Source: Cornus controversa
Lineage: Eukaryota; Streptophyta; Magnoliopsida; Cornales; Cornaceae
Assembly: GCA_026545225.1 (NCBI GenBank)
Contig: CM048848.1
Span: forward strand, 44,010,806 to 44,074,805
Length of the DNA stretch: 64,000 nt
Direction of reading: 5' to 3'
Positions 35,901-49,700 of the stretch are shown here, in pieces (positions within the stretch are counted from its first letter, which is position 1; every line of letters begins with the position of its first letter). A model generated the notes under the pieces. The model saw nothing but the letters and a program-made list of their open reading frames with translations, was not told where the DNA came from and made no database searches. Made by a program: the position numbers and the translations under genes.

Positions 35901-38900
35901 TGTTGAAAACTGACAATGCAAAAGAGTATTTTGAGACAATTCTGGGTGACTATCTTAGAAGTCAGGGCATTGTTCATCAAAGTTCTTGTGTCGACACACC
36001 TCAACAAAATGGGGTGGCAGAAAAAAAAAACCGACATATTCTGAAGTTTCTGGATCACTCATGTTCACCACACATGTTCAAAAAAATTTCTGGGGAGAGG
36101 CAGTCTTAACAGGATGCCCTCTCGAGTCTTGAAATTTCAAACACCTTGCCAGGTTTTTCTTTAATTTTTTCTTACTACACGAGTCTTGTCCACTCCTTTC
36201 AAGGTATTCAGTTGTTCATCGTTCGTACATATCCATAGCCAGTACCGTAGTAAACTTGATCCTAAGGCTCTCAAATGTATATTTGTAGGGTACTCCTCAA
36301 ATCAGAAAGGGTATAAATGTTATTCCCCGGTCACTCGAAGATTCTACAATTCCATGGATGTCACATTCTTTGAACATCAACCTTTCTACTCCAAAACTGA
36401 TATTCAGGGGGAGAACTTCACTCAAGAATATCAGCTTTGGAACATTGATGCCTTAGATTCGACTTACGGTCATGATACATCTCCAACCGAGTCACCTCAA
36501 CCATCCCAAACCAATACAAATCAAAATCCTAGCCCAAGCCCAAGTCGTGATGTCCATTCCGAGCCTGACACTCAAATAAGATACCAAAGTCCCCGATGTT
36601 CCATTCACACACATCTTGCAGAAGCTAGTGAGTTACGTGTCTATACTAGGCGGAACAAGACTAGAGAGGATAAAGAACTGCAGCCAACCGATCACGATCA
36701 TGAGTCCAACTAGGGTCTGGAATCACAAAATTCACCGGGTAATACTAGTCAAGAACCTACTTCCAATAATATCCCTGATGAAGATCTTGATAAACCTATC
36801 GCCTTGAGCAAAGGCACTCGATCTTGCACTAATAATCCAATTTATAATTTTATCTCATATGGGAGATTGTCACACAACCACTGTGCCTTTGTCAGTAATC
36901 TTGACAAAACACAGGTTCCAAGATCAATACATGAAGTTCTTAACATACCTGAGTGGAAAGAGGTTGTTTGAGAAGAAATTCGAGCTCTAGAAAAGAATGG
37001 GACTTGGGTGATGTCTGAGTTGCCATCGGAAAATGTCATGTAGGTTGCAAGTGGATTTTCACCGTCAAACATAATTCAAATGGAAGTATCAACATATTTA
37101 AGGCTCGTCTGGTGGCTAAAGGGTTCACACAATCCTATGGGATTGATTACCAAGAAACTTTTGCACCTGTAGCTAAACTCAATACTGTTCGGGTATTGCT
37201 CTCACTTCCTTCCAACCTTGATTGGCCACTCTATCAGCTAGATGTGAAGAATGCATTCCTTAATTGTGATCTTGAAGAGGAAGTGTACATGGAGATTCCT
37301 CCTGGTTTTGATACTCTAGCTAATCTCAACAAAGTTTGCAAACTCAAGAAGTCTTTGTGTAAAACAATATCAAAGTTTAGGCATGTCTCAAATCATTCCC
37401 TCCCAGCAACCCGCATAAGCATGACATATAATAGGCAACACACTATTAATTGTAGTAGAACAATTAATACCTAATAATTATCCAAATTCAATCGATTGAA
37501 ATATGCGCATTTTTACAATATATATAAGAAGGATTCCCTTTTAGCAATATAATTGTCATAAAAAAATGCTTTTTCTTCTTGTTATACAGAAAATTTTCAT
37601 GATTTTTCATGTATTTAAATTGCATTACGGATACATGCCCTAATGTCTCAGCCTATATTACGTCAAAGCGGTATACCAGGAGGCAGGAACCATGATACCA
37701 AGACCAATTTCATAAAACCATGCTGGTTATCTACTTAAAACAAAACTGCACAATGAATAAGAGATGCACAAGATAATCCATTCAATGGGCATAATCACAA
37801 AACCAGTCAGAACAACGAAAGAAAGTAACCTTGTGTAGTCCGCCTGAACTTCTAACGTGCAGCAGTTGATAAGCAAGCCACTCCATTGAAGAAATGAAAC
37901 ATCATCTTCTCCCACACAAACCCTGTTCGATGTAGGCCCTGACATCTGGCCAATATCAAAATTCAGGCCAAATTTTTTCTCATTCATGTAGCAGTTGTAT
38001 TCACTGAATCCTCCTTGCAATCTAGATAAGAACTGAGAAGCCTCCTTCCTTGAGGTAGAGGCAAAAAGGAAGTCATCAATAAACCTAAGTAGCAGTGATT
38101 TAGAAGACGACGAAATGATTTCATCTTCACTCCTCCCGGAAGCATCACTATTATTATCTCTCCCTGATAAATTTTCAGTGGCAGGTTCACTAGCCTTTCC
38201 AAGAAATGGAAATATTGCATTCCTTTCCAAATGTCCCAAGTAAAATGAGCAGAGCAGAGAAGATAAAATACTTCCTTGGGATATACCGACATCTTGCAAA
38301 TAAAACTTTCTATCTAACTGCAACACATTGTGCTTCACATGCTGGCATAGTTTAAAATAAAGCTCTTCTTTCCTTGTAATTCTGCTCCACTCCTGAAATA
38401 ATAGTAGCAGTAAATTATAAAACAATCCACAGCTTCTTAATAAAAAGAATTTAAAGAAAAATCTCAAATCTAGATTTGCTTGATTCATACCAGCACAGAA
38501 CTTTTCAACAGATGGGTTGCCCACAAGGGATTGTAATTTGTCTAGGTCACACATTCGCATCATCTGTTTCAGCTAGACACCTTTATTTTCATTTTGTTCT
38601 TATTTATGACCTGACTTGTGACCAAAAAACATCATTTGACCACGACTCAGAGACAACCTGGAAAATAATCAACTGATCGCTGGGCAACCGGACCAGGCAC
38701 AATAACAGATTGTAAAGAAATCACAATGTGATCATTTTGAAATTTTCTATGCATAGAAGATATCCTAGAGAGGCTAAAAAGAGCTCACTACTCTGTCTTA
38801 CCAACCTTCCACAGGGTTACAGCCCATAGGTTCTAGACCAGGAGTTCAGGAGAGTGGTGCATCCTTTTCAGTAATATATTAAAAACATGGAGCAATTCAT

Positions 38901-40702
38901 TTTTTTTCTTTTCTTTTCTTAATAATTATAGTAAAAGGACAAAAACGAGGCCCACAATGCTAAAGCTGATACAGTTATAGTATCCTAGGCCAACCCGGAA
39001 GAAATAGATAAGAATAACCAATGACAGATCTCTCTCAGGAACGCTCAGATTATATTACTTCAAGAAGTTGAGAAACAGACTGATTATACTGGCAACATAT
39101 GCAACTACCAAGGAAAAATTAAATTGAAGTAGCAAGTATTCTGTGATAACAACAGGGATAATGAAAGTGGACAATTCTTTCGCTCAACATAAAAGTTTGA
39201 TCAATGGGTGCATGTGATGGCTTACATATACGATCATTCTTAGTGAGGTTGACAACATACTTCTGCAGATACATATCAATATTTCCCCTATGACCACAAA
39301 TCTTGCCAGTAAGGTCTCCTACTAGTTCCTGTCCAAGAAGCATGATATAGACACGACACAACATGAGGCAGACACATTGATAAAACAAATCCTTAAAAAG
39401 TAGGACAAGGTCGAGAAGAGGACATGGAAACATAATTTATGCTTTTAAATATAAAATATTATATATATATATATATATATACACAAATTTGTGATTATAT
39501 ATCATTTGAAATATAATCATCATGCTGCATACAAGAAAACATTACACAGACTAGACATATAATATATGCATCTTTTTTGTATATGCATGTAAATGTGTTT
39601 GTGTATACATATATGTAATTTATAATTTCATACTAAATTAAATCCTTAACCAACACATTCAAGGTTGATTAGTCACAACTTAACATGAACTAAAAAATTG
39701 TCGACCAAGTGTCCTAGTTATTATTCTTCTTTTAAATTCTAAACAAGTCGAAGATGTGCTAGACACTTCTCCGAGCGTATCCAAGATGTGTCATTCTGTG
39801 ACGTGTTCGACACAAAAACAACTCCCCCTTATAAGTGTCCATGTTAGGTCCCTGTTAATGATTCAAAATTCTCAGTCAAGTTAAGCCTTTAGCTTAGAAA
39901 CCTTCTCATGTTCATACTGTGAAAAATACATTATACACAGGCAGTAAGAGTTGCCTTTTAATCCTGTTATTGGTTTACTTATACCAAGTCTCAATCAAGG
40001 TTCCGCCAAATCTAAAAATTACCAGGTGACCATTATAATCTGCAAAAGTGATTCCTTGAGTTTGCATACTTTCCCTCAACTCAAATGACTTTACTTAGAC
40101 AGTCACTGAAAGAGGGCATCAAATTAACCTTATCTTTCAAATTTTACAATTAAGACCTGGTTACTTGTACAATCCATGAAGCAACCTCTTGAGTCTGCAT
40201 GATTTCACCTCAACTCAAACTAATTTAAATACTGAAGATGTCCTCGAGTAACTATATCTTCCAAATGTTCATTTAAAACATCAAATTGTCAAACTGGCTG
40301 TTGAAATTAGTAGCTAAAGAGAACAAGACGTACTGAAGTCATCATGCCTGGTGAAGCAAAACTGTCAGCAATCAAATCCATGCATTTATGTTGATTCTTT
40401 AGCAACTAGCTTCTCCTTGTATCTCCCAATGGTACCACGGTACCACCAGATGCACTTAATTGTGAAGACCCACTGCATCCCACAACTCTTCACCCCTTAC
40501 AAAACTAAGTTCCATGTTCCATTTTTCCTTCACATGGTGTCCTTCCATTTAGATTCTGATTGAAAAGTGATGGGACGATAGAAAACGAGAAACTCTGTAC
40601 AACAGCATCTCCCTTTCTGATGATTCTTATTATCTGCTATATTTTGAATTCAAAATGTTGTTTAAATTCGGTAATTATTTCTACGAGACAATCCCCCCCC
40701 CC

Positions 40703-40734
<32 letters not shown>

Positions 40735-43700
40735 GAGTCTAGATCAAGGACCTTGCATGACTCTCCATCTGAACCTCCGGTTCCAGTCCTTGTCCCATCA
40801 GTTTTAGTACCAGTCTCAAAGTGAAATTAATACAGTACACTCATTAAGCTTTTCACCATTAGATCTATGATATAAACTGCAGTAACATAATTTGTAATAT
40901 AGGAAGAGAAAAAAATGAATAACACAACTATATATATAAATATATATATCATTCTACAATTTACTCAAGCCACTAATTGGAACATTAGTACTTTGGTTGT
41001 TAGCCTAACTGTAGTTTTTAATCTTGATTAATCAACTAAGATGCCTTGCACAGTTTTTGTTCTTAGTTGGGGGGACTCACACACTTTCTTGCACCATTTT
41101 TTTTATTATCACTAACCAAGAATGCAATGCCCATCCAACAATCAAGAAGTACACGACACAATTTTATTTGGCACCGAATCCAAAATCATGATTGTAGATG
41201 ACAACAATTAGAAATCTCACTGAAACACTACATTGGATGCTTGCAGGAATACTTAAGACTACCTTGTCGATCATAAATGGCACAAAAAGAATCCTCAGAC
41301 AAAATAATATCAATGGTGCGCACGCAAGTGCTAAAGGTTTGAGAGTACAGCTAAATAACCAAGATAATAGCACAGAGGCCAGAAAGTAGTGGAATACTAA
41401 CTAATTAGTCGTAGCCAAAAAACGAACCATAACTATAAACAATTTTGGACACTTCCGTCTAAAAGTAAGTCAAATGTATTACCTGGTCAACAATGATGCA
41501 GTGCAATGAAGAATTACAACCAGAATTTGTAAACTTTGTAGTTCCAGCACTGGTATCAAGGTTCACTGATATTAGCTTCTGCTGAACCCACAATGACTTC
41601 TTCCCACAGACAACATGATGAGACTTTTTCAGAAGATATTGATCATTCGGTATGACATTCTTCATTACGCTAAGCAGCTTATCCTGATTAACAGAATCAA
41701 ATGCTTTTGATACATCAGCTACGACAAAAAAAACACTAGGCACATTATTCAATCCACTCTTCAGCACAGAAAAGAAAGGGCATAGCTTTCTGTACACATC
41801 ATTGTAATTGAATACTGATGAGCCTAATTTCCCTGGCTCTTTCATCTGTAAACCTTTTAGGACAGCATGCAAATCACGAAGGACACCATTTACAGACTTG
41901 AAATATGCATAGACAGTATTTGTTTTATGAAAAATATCCTTTCTCTTCAGCCCAAAAGATCGAACATTGAAAGAAGATTCTTTAGCTGGTATTCTTGATG
42001 CTGCTTTAAGATTTGCTAGTGCCCTTACTTCATTTCCTTTTGGAAGAAGTCTGACCCTTGAAAAACCGAATGATCTGTTTCTTATAACTTTTCTAACATA
42101 TACACTGTTTAATAAATGATAGCTTTGTTTTCTAAAGCAAGTGACAGCTCTGTTCATCAGCTTCTCCCAAATTGATTTGTGATAATAAAACACATCTTGT
42201 TTACCATGCTCACTTTCAGTCACATAGAAGTTGGCTCGCACCAAGGGCACCACTAGACAAGAAAAGAACCAAAGGATCCAGCTTTCTAGAATTTTATGCT
42301 TCACAGCATGCATGTCATCATTCACTTCGCTGCGTCCTTTATGCACATCTGTTCTCTGTCCTTTTCCATTGTTCAAAATATGATCACTCAAGCAACATGA
42401 AGAATGTTTATTTGATAGAAATGGAAACCTTGATGTTTTCAACTTATGCATACATTGTTTTACAGAGAATTTCTCAAATCTTCGTAGGCAGATAAACCTA
42501 AAAATATTTTTCCTTAAGATTCTCCAATTAGAAGAAGTTCCCAGCATCTCAGGAGGAACTATACTCCTACAAACTGCCCATATAAAAGACACCACCTGCT
42601 TTTTTTGGCAATAAGACTTACTTTGATTAAACTGACGATCAGTCATTTCTGGACTTCCCTCACAAATTGTAGTATCAAAACCATGTAATTTTTCAAATGG
42701 CAACTTGCCTTCCAACTGAACCCCACATTGTCCTTTCTCAAGTGATTTTCTCACAGATTTATTACCCTGAAAAAAAAGAAATTTTAGATAAAGTACAATT
42801 GGAATTAAAATGGAAACACATTACCAAAAGATAAATTTATGGACCATGAGTGGCATTAAACTAAAAAATATCAGGTCATTTAGGCTATTGATAATTGATA
42901 ATTTGTGAGAGTTATAACGGTAAGCTTTTCTTCTTTATTTTAAATAACAAAAATAAAGAACATCTTTTATATTAGAGGTAAAGAATGTTCAGGAGTCTAG
43001 AGAAGATTCAGAGTAAGTGTTTGTGGGGCGGAATGGGGGATGAGTTCAAATAGCACTTGGTGAATTGGGGAAAGGTGTGCACCCCAATACAGAAAGGGGG
43101 ATTGGGAATAGGAGGTTGAAACTGTTCAATAAAGCGTTATTGGGCAAGTGGCTTTGGCAATTCGGAGGTGAGAGATCTAGATTATGGAGGAAGGTTGTTG
43201 CTTGTCGGAGCAGGGAAGGGGTTGGAGGATGGTGGTCTAGGGAGCTGAACTTCCCTGTGGAGGTGGGGGTTTGGAAATGTATTCGGAAGGGTCGGGATGA
43301 GTTTTCCAAACACATTCGCTTTAGGGTGAGAAACGGGAGACATGTCTGTTGACCCGAAGGTTTTGACCTAAGGGCAATCTTATAATTTTGATGATTACAA
43401 ATCATTTATGATGTCTTTATTACTAATGTCTTCATTTAAGTGGTTATGCTAGTGATCATATATAAAGACAAATTTCAAGGAATCCATCGCTTTCAAGCTC
43501 AAAGAAGTGCCATACAAAATCAAGAGAATGGATCGTGAAGAAACATCAAAAAGGAAGCATTTAAAGTTTCAAAGTCTTCAATTATCAAAAACATCTCAAA
43601 CAAATGTCCATTTCCTTCAAGAACTCAACCGATCAATCCATTTTGAAGAAGGGGTAGATAGGATGGTGAGTACTTAGGAAATCATGTTAAAGTTTATTTG

Positions 43701-46700
43701 AATTCAAGTAAAGCTCAACTCTTTCAATGATCATTCACTAAAATCTTTTCAAAAAAAAAAAATCATTTTTGATCATATAGAGATCTTGATCATCACTCAT
43801 AGTTCATCATTAACCATCTTATATGAATGTCCATTCAAAAACTTGTTTAAAAAGAGCTCTTTGGTATATATATGTAGTTTCGGTCGACTGATGAGGTCCT
43901 TCAGCCGACTGAACAAATTTGGAATTAAATTCCAGTAGGCTTTACAAAACAGGGGAGTTTCAGTTGACCGAAGCTCAGCTTCAGTCGACCGAAACAAGGT
44001 TATCGGTCGACCGAATCTCTTCATCAATCGATTGATAGAAACTGGAAATGAATTCCAGTAGGCTTTACAAAACAGAGGAGTTTCAGTCGACCGAAGCTCA
44101 GCTACAGTCGACCGAAACACCTGGTTCAGTCAACCGATGAAATCATCAGTCGACCGAAACCTGGTGGTTCAGAAAATTAAAGGCTAGTTTCTGCATTTAA
44201 TGCTCCAAACCACTTGCGCAACTACTTTAAAACGGTCTTGTCTGATCTCCTCTCTATATAAGAGGATGTTCTATGAATCATACTTGACACACAACTTGAG
44301 AAAATCATTTCTTATAAAATCATCTGAGCATTCAATTTCATTGACCCTGTTTTCCAAAGACTTGAGCTTTAAACACTTGTGATTCATTTACTCTCTAGTC
44401 TGTGAGCTTACACTTGTGTATCTATCTATTGTGAGAGAAAAACCTATTGAGAGCTTCATATTATAAATCTATCTTCTAGAGATTCTTGAATAAAACTCTT
44501 TCATTCAAGAGGATCAGTTTGATCCAAAGAAAGCCTAAAGGAGGTTGTTCCTTTAGCAAAGGGTTGGAGTGACCCAATGAAGATTAAGAGAAGGAGTTTC
44601 TCTTCAGTAAGAAGGTTTTGCACTCCACCTACAAGGAGTAGCCATATTGGATACGGGAAGTTTCAAGAGGGGTCTTGAGCCGGGAGTAGGAATTCCGAAC
44701 CTCGCAAAAATCATCGTGCCAATTGTGTTTGATCTCTCTATCTCTATCTTGTTATATTGTGCTTTATATTGCTAAATTAATTATTGAACATTTATTGCAT
44801 AGATAGAAGTAAAATCATTCCTAGCCAACTTACAAATTGTTAATCGAAAAAATACTCAATATTTGCCATAGACTCTATTCACCCCCCCCCCCCCCTTTCT
44901 GAGTCAATACTTGAGTAACAATGTCAAATTTTGGAGGGATCTTTGGTGTCGGGATACAACTTTAGCCAGTAGGTTTCCTAGGCTCTTCAGGATTGCTACG
45001 AAGAGGCATGCCTTAGTTGTCGACTGTTATCAGCTTGATAGCGGAAGATTGACTTGGGATGTGCGATTTCGGAGGGCGTTCCATGACTGGGAGTTTACAG
45101 AGGTAGTGGAGTTTTTAGCTATGTTGTATAGTCAGGTGGTCGAGGGGGAGGGAATGGACAAGATGATATGGATGGGTTCCACGAGGGGAACCTTTGAGGT
45201 ACGCTCCTTTTATAGGAGCCTTTTAGATATCACGGGTCCCAACATTCCTTGGAAGGCAATTTGGAAAACAAAGGCTCCCTTGAAGGTGGCTTTCTTTACT
45301 TGGATTGTTGCCTTAGGTAGGATTCTTACCATAGATAATCTCAGAAGGAGGGGGCGGATTGTGGTGAATTGGTATTGTATGTGCAAGAAGACGAAGGGAA
45401 CGGTGAATCATCTTCTTTTGCATTGTCCAGTGGCGAGGGACATTTGGTCTATGTTCTTGGCTGCGTTTGGTATGGTCTGGGTGTTTCCCAGTTCCACAGT
45501 GGATATGATCGAGGTTTGGAGAGGGTGTATAGTTAATTGCCGAGCTAGAGATACTTGGAGGGCCACTCCCCTTTGTTTATGGTGAGGCTTGTAGCAAGAG
45601 AGGAATAGGAGACATTTCGAGGATGTGGAATCTCTTATTTAGTCTCTCAAATGCGATATCTTAAGTTCTTTATTTTTTTGGGTAAACAGTCAAAATTGTA
45701 TATCTGATTGATAGCATAAACTTATAGTTGCATGTGTTCAGCTTTTTGTAATTTCTATCGGGAGCGCTCCCCTCTTGAGCACCTTTAATGAATTATTACT
45801 TATCAAAAAATATATATATTAGAGGTAAACATGCTTTCTTAATTTAGCCTTTAAACCAAATTATAACATAATTAAAGAGGAGAAAATGAGGGTATAACAG
45901 ACAGATGAGAAGACCAACAAAGAGAAAGTAAGAAACAATTGGGGAAAAAAGAAATTGAAAGGAACTTGCAGCCTCAACAACCTCATGGGCCCACCACTCC
46001 TCAAAGACACTAAAATGACCTTTAAACCATGCAAAGTTGATTACCCTGTCTTAGCCGTTTGTACTATCTTCCTCCTCATTGGCTGCCACTGAAATCTAAG
46101 TAATACCTATTTTTTGTGAACCCAAGTAAGATTAGCACAGCCTTGTTTATAACACCCATTTTAATATACGAATAGAATCTACTTCTATCAAACAATGACC
46201 AAATGCTAAAGAATGAGCAAAATGTCTGCATTACACAATTCCTTCGAAGTACCAGAAGTACCAGAAGTTCTCCCTAATTCATTATATAATTCTCCTTAAA
46301 GAAGATTTCAAACACAAAAACAAAATTCTTCTAGTGAAAGAAACGGTCTCCAAAGTACTATACATCAAGGTTACTCAAAGGCATGTTCATGATGGAGACC
46401 CCAAGAAATGTAAATTTGACAATTTACCCCAGATTTCTTCCTTCAAAGAAATATTGTCCCAAAAAATTCTATAGTTCCTCTAGTGGAATAACCAAATTCA
46501 ATGCCAAGAAAGGCAACATGATAAGATTTCATCTTCTTCCATTCAAAAACCTCCACAGTAAGTTTTCAATACAAATTAATTATTCCTCAAAGGGCAGCTC
46601 AAGAATACCAGACAAAGGAAGAAGTCTCTACCATAAGGAGTAAGAATGGGGCTATAAACGAGATGACTGGAGATTTTGTTGCTTCTTTTGCAAAGAGATT

Positions 46701-49700
46701 AGATATCTAGGCTAAGGACTTTATTCGGCCTTCTAGCTACAAGCACCTCGTTGACATTAACTTCTGTGTATCCACCAAAAATGCAAGTGCCTTAATTCTC
46801 GTGGACCATAAGTCATCCAAATCTGTCTAGCCAGACAAAAGGGCATCTCTTTCAAAGAGTGGATTTCTCTTCAAGAAGAAATTAAAATTTTGAGGATGAC
46901 AAGCAACTATGGAACTTTCAAAGAGAAAAAAAAAATCCACTCGTATTCAAACTCAAATATGTCCCATTGGCAAGACTAGGAAAGATATACAATTGATGAA
47001 GGTACTTGCTCAATCAAACAAAACAAAAAACATTATCCTGTTGCACCAGATAAATTTTGTGACAAGAGCCTTCTTTCAATACATAAACTCATTTCAGCAT
47101 ATTGATTTCAAACAAGTCAAATGGGACAGGAACCAAAATATAAAACCTTAAATTTAAGGGGGAAAGGAACTTCTAAATGAAAAAGCGCGCACATGAAATT
47201 GAAAAATACCCATTCTATTGCTTAGTAAAACTGCTCTAAAGTTCAAGCAATACTGCATTTTAGTGAATCATAACTATTGGGAAGAACATAATTTCATGAT
47301 TTCTGAATCATGTAACAAGTAAACATGCACATGTAGCACTCCAGTTAATCTCCCTCCTTCCACACCCACCAAAATTGGAGTTGCTGAATTCTCCTATAAG
47401 CATGCCAAGGTAGGGAAGTCCTTTAATCAATTAATCTGTTTATGTACAACAAGAAGAATGCAAAGGCAGTCATGACAAAAGTGCAGGTAAAGAAGCAACT
47501 CCAAAAGTAGTCCCCATCTAACAATGACAATACTGTCATTGAGGAACAAGAGTGCATGAAGAATGATTGATTTATGTGGTGTATTGACCTAAATATCGAA
47601 TACTTAAAATAATTCAATCGGGGCGTACACAATACCACACACAAGCGGATAATCAGTCACATAATAAGAATGAACAGTCAAGATTAAACATAATCAACAG
47701 TTGTCTCCCCAATTCTAATAATATCAATTTTTCATTTAAACACAATTTTACTCTTTCTTGCAAAATTGGAGACAGAGAGAGAGAGGGCGACAAGAAATAT
47801 TTTGAAAACATCAAGGCAAGTGGATGTTCTATTCTTAATCTAAAAACATTTGCACACCATATTTTAACTTTATTTTAATTTACTGCTCATAGGAATTTAA
47901 TTGGGAATTTATTGTGCTTTGGTTTTAAATTTGATGTTTGCAAGAATATATTACGTTAGGGATTCTTCTGATTTGAAAATTTTGCTCCAAGTAATGGAAA
48001 AACTATATAGCGTCCTTGTATATAAATAGTATTATATATACAGATGTAAGTATAAATTAGGTATTGAATATTCAATAAACAGCAACAATATCTTAAGATT
48101 TAAGTTAAAGATCATCGAAAATGAACTATGAGAAACCTTTACAATTTACTTGGATTTTTGAAAATTTTCAAGTTTCAATTTACTGTTTTATTGCGAATAT
48201 CACTCTGCATTGACAGAAAACTTAAATCAGCAATAATGGTGGTCAGTGCATTTCCTAGCAAAAATCCAGCCAAATAAAGGTGCTTTTTTTTAACCATTGT
48301 TGAGCCAATGGGTTCAAAATGGAAAGTATATAAATTACACAAATTTTGACTGAAACCAAGACTGATTGGATACCAAATTTGAGAAGGAAAGTTGAAGAAA
48401 TTTCAGAAATGTAATGAAGAGAGAACTGGTCCAGTAACCGGAAGTTAGGGACAAGGCACGTGAATGCGCTTTAACACTTGTTCATCTGCCATGTGGAACA
48501 CCATATAAACAAGTATCCTATTAATTGTTGGGTAATGAACTGAAATTCTAGGATTCAAGGAAAGGCTGATAATTCCTCGAATTGGATCAAGGTAAGGATG
48601 ATGATGACAACAATGATGAAAGTCTTGCCGAGGAAATAGGCATGAATTATTTGGAAGGTTAAATTCATAAAACCCCCCTCTACTATCAAAAATTCTCATA
48701 AAACCCCCTGAATTTTCAAAAAACCCCATCTACTATCAATTTCTCTCATATAAGGACAAAATTAAACGGCTCCATCAATTTGATAATGAAATTACCAAAA
48801 TATCCTTCCTTTATTTAATAAAATAAATTCATAAAAAAAAAGTTATTTGTAAATGACGGATGTACCCTTTACGAAGGGGCAATTTGAGAAAATTAGAAAG
48901 TAGAGGGGGGCTTCTTGATTGGGTTAAAATCATAAAACCCCCCTCTACTATAAAAAATTCTTATAAAACCCCCCTTACTATGAGGGTATTTTAGTCCTTT
49001 TAATTTCAACAAATGCGTCAAGGGTAATTTAGTCATTTACACACCAATGAGATGCACGTGCGGCTTCTCTGTTAATTTCAACGAAAAACTAACGGGAGGG
49101 GGCAAATTGATTGATTTTTTAGTATAGGGGGGTTTTATGAATTTAGCCCTTATTTGGAATATGGGAAACTGCCTCTTGCATGTTATTGGCATTCACACAT
49201 CCTTAGTGTCACTAGTGCGTTAACTCAAGTTAATTTCTGGTATGATGATGTATAATGCAATTCAACCAATCATGTGACAATTGCATGAAATCATAAACCA
49301 GCATCTACGTTTGAACCTTCTGTTGCCAATTTCAAGTTGGATTGATGGAAAAAAATTATATCCTTCCAGTATAGCTTTAGGTCTGATCTAGGAATACCAT
49401 CGGTTGCATTAGCATTGACTCTTCTATTGACCCCTTCAGATGTGTTTGTACTATGCTAGGTTTTACTAGACATTAGAGTTTGGGCTTTACTGCAATATTA
49501 TTAGTGGTTAAGGGCATTTTGTTATCTTGCTATCTCAATATCTATAGGAAAAGTGGTGTAGAATGATTAGAATCTATTACAGGTTAAATTCTATTCTTCC
49601 AACTTTCTGACCCTAGAAACAGTCTCATAACCTTAACTTGCTATCAGGGCGGGAAATTGAAGCCCAGAACTCATCCATATTGAGTTGCAGAACAACAGAA

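Larger units (their letters stand above)
38393..41482. other. TERT 3.1-kb intron
   Basis: Mostly unassigned AT-rich DNA with (TA)n at about 39460-39482 and (CT)n at 40708-40733. A 104-codon - strand frame (39119-39433) has no recognised domain and is not needed for the TERT reading frame, because the flanking exons join in phase 0 without it. Confidence 0.55.
42983..45815 (+). mobile_element. 5'-truncated L1-type LINE in TERT 19-kb intron (antisense)
   Basis: Flanked by a perfect 14-bp duplication ATATTAGAGGTAAA (42969-42982 and 45816-45829), the mark of target-primed LINE insertion. The 5' remnant (43030-43340) encodes the end of an RT region ([26 protein letters not shown]). After a solo LTR, the frame continues [11 protein letters not shown] to a zinc-binding RT-associated domain (45240-45440: [27 protein letters not shown]). 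It ends after a short A-rich tail. The original coding order is intact apart from the LTR and late stops. Confidence 0.88.

Noticed and set aside
28567..37829. TERT as a pseudogene because a copia lies between motif E and the C-terminal extension
   Set aside because: Donor 37829 and acceptor 28567 are good GT-AG sites and the split codon is restored exactly, so the copia is intronic.
39119..39433. 104-codon - strand frame within TERT, a possible extra exon
   Set aside because: The exons at 41483 and 38392 already join in phase 0 at the conserved VDQ-EWSR site, and the frame has no TERT motif.
45830..48646. Candidate nested gene in the TERT intron (frames 46383-46643, 46909-47151)
   Set aside because: Short, Lys/Asn-rich frames typical of AT-rich DNA; no splice-consistent extension or domain.
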